Origin: JBBBNV01 sp037137075
GTDB taxonomy: Bacteria > Bacillota > Bacilli > Paenibacillales > NBRC-103111
Assembly: GCF_037137075.1 (NCBI RefSeq)
Contig: NZ_JBBBNV010000040.1
Location: 1 to 25,162, forward strand
DNA: 25,162 bases
Reading direction: 5' to 3'
The notes below the pieces were generated by a model, which saw only the letters and a list, made by a program, of their open reading frames with translations, searched no databases and had not been told where the DNA came from. Each line of letters opens with the position of its first letter. Position 1 is the first letter of the stretch. Below are positions 23,090 to 25,162 of this stretch, piece by piece. Position numbers and translations under genes: made by a program.

Positions 23090-24802
23090 ATGGGGGGATC
23101 GCTTATGTTGTTTTGGCTTGGAGTAACGTTCGTCAGTACGATGCTGCTAACACCATCGATTTATTTTATGAAGGGGAAAAAGAGCGCTGGTTTGGTAGGG
23201 TGGCAAGCTGTAAAGGCTCTGGTAGCTGTTATAGCAGCTTGGCTTCTTGGCTATGTTGCTGTGTTGGAGCATATTTTTTCAGCGGTATTTGTTTATTGGA
23301 CATTTGTTTTTTTGTTATTACTTTATTTAGATATACTAGTTTTAAAAGAAAATCGAGTTCAATACAAAAAGTCCCTAGCTAGCTTGATTATCGCTATAGC
23401 TGGATACGCCTTGCTTGTTTCTTGGATATATCTTTCTTTCATCTATCCATGGTCGATTACTCAGGATTTGTATCAGATGGTAGACGCGGAGGAAAAACTT
23501 GATAGGTTGGAGGCTATCAATATTGAGCATATTCCTTCTGTCCCTATTGAATCAGCCCGATATAAAGCTGAGAAATTAATCGGAGGAATTGAGAATTCCT
23601 CTTATTATCGACTTGGGGAGTTAACTCGTCAGAAGATTATGCAGGAAGAGTACTGGGTCGCTCCTATTGAATATAAAGGTTTCTTTGAGAGCCAGAAAGC
23701 CGGTTATATTCCGGGGTATATCAAGGTTAGTGCGGAACGAAAAGACGAGATCGGGGAAATCGTTAAGGGATACACGATGAGATATATCCCTTCTGCTTAC
23801 TTTGATCACAATCTGGAGCGGAGAGTTCGTAGTGAATTTCCCACGGACATTATTATTGGAAGCGGATTTGAACCAAATGATGAGGGTAAACCGATTTATG
23901 TAGTTGCAGTCGGACATTACAATAAATTTCGTACGGGTACTGTGCTCGATGGGGCTGTATTAGTAGATTCAGAGACCGGCGAATTAAGAAAATACGATTT
24001 GAAGGATGTACCGGACTTTGTTGATTTTGTCGTAACGCCTAATTTGGCATCAGAATATAACGAATGGCAGGCCAAGTATAAACACGGATTCTGGAACTAT
24101 GCCTTTGGAAAGACGGATGTAAATGAGGTGACAAAATGGAATACAGGGGAAGAAGTGATCGGAGTTTTCGGGACGGATAATCGTATGTATTGGTTTACCG
24201 ATCATACCTCACCTGGAACTAACTCAATGAAGGGATATTCATTAATGGATGGGCGAACCGGTAAATTCTTTATGTATGTTGGTTCGAATGGTTTTGCTAA
24301 TGGGAAAGCCGCATTGGATGCTGTTCATAATACGTTTAAAAAAGAACAGTGGACAGGAACCAACCCTCTATTATACAACATATATTCAACGGATACATGG
24401 TTCGTACCAGTGATTGATGCAAATGGCATGCTTCGCTCGATCGCGCTTGTCAATGCACAAAACCCGCAGATTGTAGCTGCAGGGCAGACTAGGCAAGAAG
24501 CGCTCAACATATACAAACTCAAACTGGCTACAGAGGGGAGTGGAGACAATACCCCAACGAATATCTCCAAGAGGAAAGAAATAACAGGAACTGTAATCCG
24601 TGTCGGAATGAACCAGATGGGCGAGAGTGCAACAATTCAATTGCTGCTAAGCAATAGTGATAGGGTATTCAACGTGGACCCGAAATCCTCAATATACGCC
24701 ACATTTATCCATGAAGGTGATCAGGTAACGCTCAGCTATGTTGACACCGATGAGAAGTCGGTATCGGTTGAAAATCTTTATAACGAAACATTAAAGAAAT
24801 AA
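23090..24802 (+). CDS. Four-helix membrane protein with large extracytoplasmic domain, unknown function
   Basis: 570 residues from ATG 23090 (AAAGG at 23079-23083). ATG 23105, after GGGGGGA, is an equally good start and would give 565 residues. Four hydrophobic segments lie at about 6-27, 35-59, 61-85 and 95-121. Basic loops after the first (MKGKKS) and third (KENRVQYKK) put both ends outside the membrane. The remaining 450 residues are soluble and should face outward; an acidic/hydrophobic part (DLYQMVDAEEKLDRLEAINI) comes first. No enzyme motif was recognised. The last 75 residues (ITGTVIRVGM...VTLSYV) look like a small OB-like beta-barrel. It is the only intact gene in the decayed right-hand region and is flanked by a direct repeat. 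Confidence 0.8.
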   Translation: MGGSLMLFWLGVTFVSTMLLTPSIYFMKGKKSAGLVGWQAVKALVAVIAAWLLGYVAVLEHIFSAVFVYWTFVFLLLLYLDILVLKENRVQYKKSLASLIIAIAGYALLVSWIYLSFIYPWSITQDLYQMVDAEEKLDRLEAINIEHIPSVPIESARYKAEKLIGGIENSSYYRLGELTRQKIMQEEYWVAPIEYKGFFESQKAGYIPGYIKVSAERKDEIGEIVKGYTMRYIPSAYFDHNLERRVRSEFPTDIIIGSGFEPNDEGKPIYVVAVGHYNKFRTGTVLDGAVLVDSETGELRKYDLKDVPDFVDFVVTPNLASEYNEWQAKYKHGFWNYAFGKTDVNEVTKWNTGEEVIGVFGTDNRMYWFTDHTSPGTNSMKGYSLMDGRTGKFFMYVGSNGFANGKAALDAVHNTFKKEQWTGTNPLLYNIYSTDTWFVPVIDANGMLRSIALVNAQNPQIVAAGQTRQEALNIYKLKLATEGSGDNTPTNISKRKEITGTVIRVGMNQMGESATIQLLLSNSDRVFNVDPKSSIYATFIHEGDQVTLSYVDTDEKSVSVENLYNETLKK

Positions 24803-24827
24803 TTCTGGATCAATCAATTACCAAGAT

Positions 24828-24859
24828 AAAAAACGGCTATGTGATATAGTCGTTTTTTT
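24828..24859 (+). terminator. Rho-independent terminator
   Basis: AAAAAACGGCTAT (24828-24840) pairs with ATAGTCGTTTTTT (24846-24858), one G-T pair, loop of five. It ends the membrane-protein gene and, by its A/T arms, could work in both directions. Confidence 0.88.
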
Positions 24860-24860
24860 C

Positions 24861-24880
24861 GAACGTTCGTTCGCTGACAA
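24861..24880. repeat. Direct repeat copy B flanking the membrane-protein gene
   Basis: GAACGTTCGTTCGCTGACAA, the partner of 22934-22953. It ends seven bases before the IS66-type left end at 24888. Confidence 0.75.
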
Positions 24881-24887
24881 ATTGTGT

Positions 24888-24915
24888 GTAAGCGTCAAAC
24901 CCATTACACCTGTTC
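24888..24915 (+). repeat. IS66-type left terminal sequence
   Basis: GTAAGCGTC (24888-24896) is the exact reverse complement of the end at 1663-1671 and begins with GTAA as IS66-family ends do. The first transposition ORF of the element begins 77 bases inside. Confidence 0.6.
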
Positions 24916-24973
24916 GTAGCGGTTAACATGTATCACAATGAATCTATCAAGCTGTCGGAAGGATGGATTCCAA

Positions 24974-25162
24974 ATGGATACGAATGTACAAGCGCTTTGG
25001 ACGGAACGCATTAAAGCCTATCAAGCCAGCGGTAAATCGATGAATGCTTGGTGTGAGGAGCAGAATCTCACCCATGGTCGCCAAGTTCCCTTTGGTGGCA
25101 GACTTAGCGTGACGAATCGCTGGGTCCAGCTTGCTGCTCTCATCCCCTGGGATCAAGTGGAA
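24974..25162 (+). pseudogene. IS66-type TnpA start joined in frame to an IS5-like transposase start (runs off window end)
   Basis: From ATG 24974, with GGAAGGA at 24959-24965, the frame is open to the window end (63 codons). The first part, ALWTERIKAYQASGKSMNAW then CEEQNLTH, is a typical IS66 accessory protein TnpA N-terminus. From about 25083 it reads PFGGRLSVTNRWVQLAALIP then WDQVE, which resembles the N-terminal start of IS5-like DDE transposases (pattern PFGGxLxxxNRWVxLAxLIPW). No terminal repeat or start codon of a second element is visible at the join, so a deletion between two elements is the simplest reading. Confidence 0.55.

Noticed and set aside
23062..23091. TTCAAG-N18-TATAAT as promoter of the membrane-protein gene
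   Set aside because: The -10 overlaps the first start codon and leaves almost no leader before the second. It may be chance, and the true promoter was not found.

Overview
The window looks like part of a Paenibacillus-type (spore-forming Bacillales) chromosome. The clues are strong GGAGG-type ribosome binding sites, repeated use of TTG starts, three SLH repeats on a surface protein, a CcpA-type cre site, a remnant resembling a sporulation sigma factor, and the Ig/FIVAR/dockerin module style common in Paenibacillus secreted enzymes. This assignment is an inference. No rRNA, tRNA or CRISPR array was seen.

Left edge (1-1690): layered mobile DNA. It holds the last 36 codons of an IS630-type transposase, a near-complete IS3-family element on the minus strand, and the 3' end of an IS66-type transposase with a terminal sequence at 1663-1671. 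A small secreted protein of unknown function follows (1836-2417), closed by a good terminator.

Core (2540-21340): a pectin/rhamnogalacturonan utilisation locus. A two-gene overlapping operon encodes a cytoplasmic Gfo/Idh/MocA oxidoreductase and a large alpha/beta-hydrolase (probable carbohydrate esterase). A roughly 575 bp regulatory region follows, with several promoters, an attenuator-like structure, a 21-bp-spaced direct repeat and a cre site. It leads into four exported proteins in tandem: a modular probable carbohydrate-binding protein, a 1634-residue protein carrying both a CE8 pectin methylesterase and a PL1-type pectate lyase, a cohesin-like/FIVAR-like/dockerin protein, and a cohesin-like protein with a triple SLH anchor. 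A cytoplasmic GH106-type alpha-L-rhamnosidase follows. The picture is surface de-esterification and cleavage of pectin by a wall-tethered assembly, then uptake (no transporter is in the window), then cytosolic removal of rhamnose and acyl groups.

Right edge (21341-25162): decayed DNA. It holds a truncated IS630-type N-terminus, a fragment of a sporulation-type sigma factor, a broken antitoxin/zeta-like toxin pair, an intact four-helix membrane protein with a large extracytoplasmic domain, and the left end of an IS66-type element whose first ORF runs in frame into a different (IS5-like) transposase start.

The most interesting system is the cohesin/dockerin/SLH pair inside the pectin operon, which looks like a minimal cell-surface pectinosome. 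The second point is that the whole locus sits between matching IS66-type ends, as in a composite transposon.
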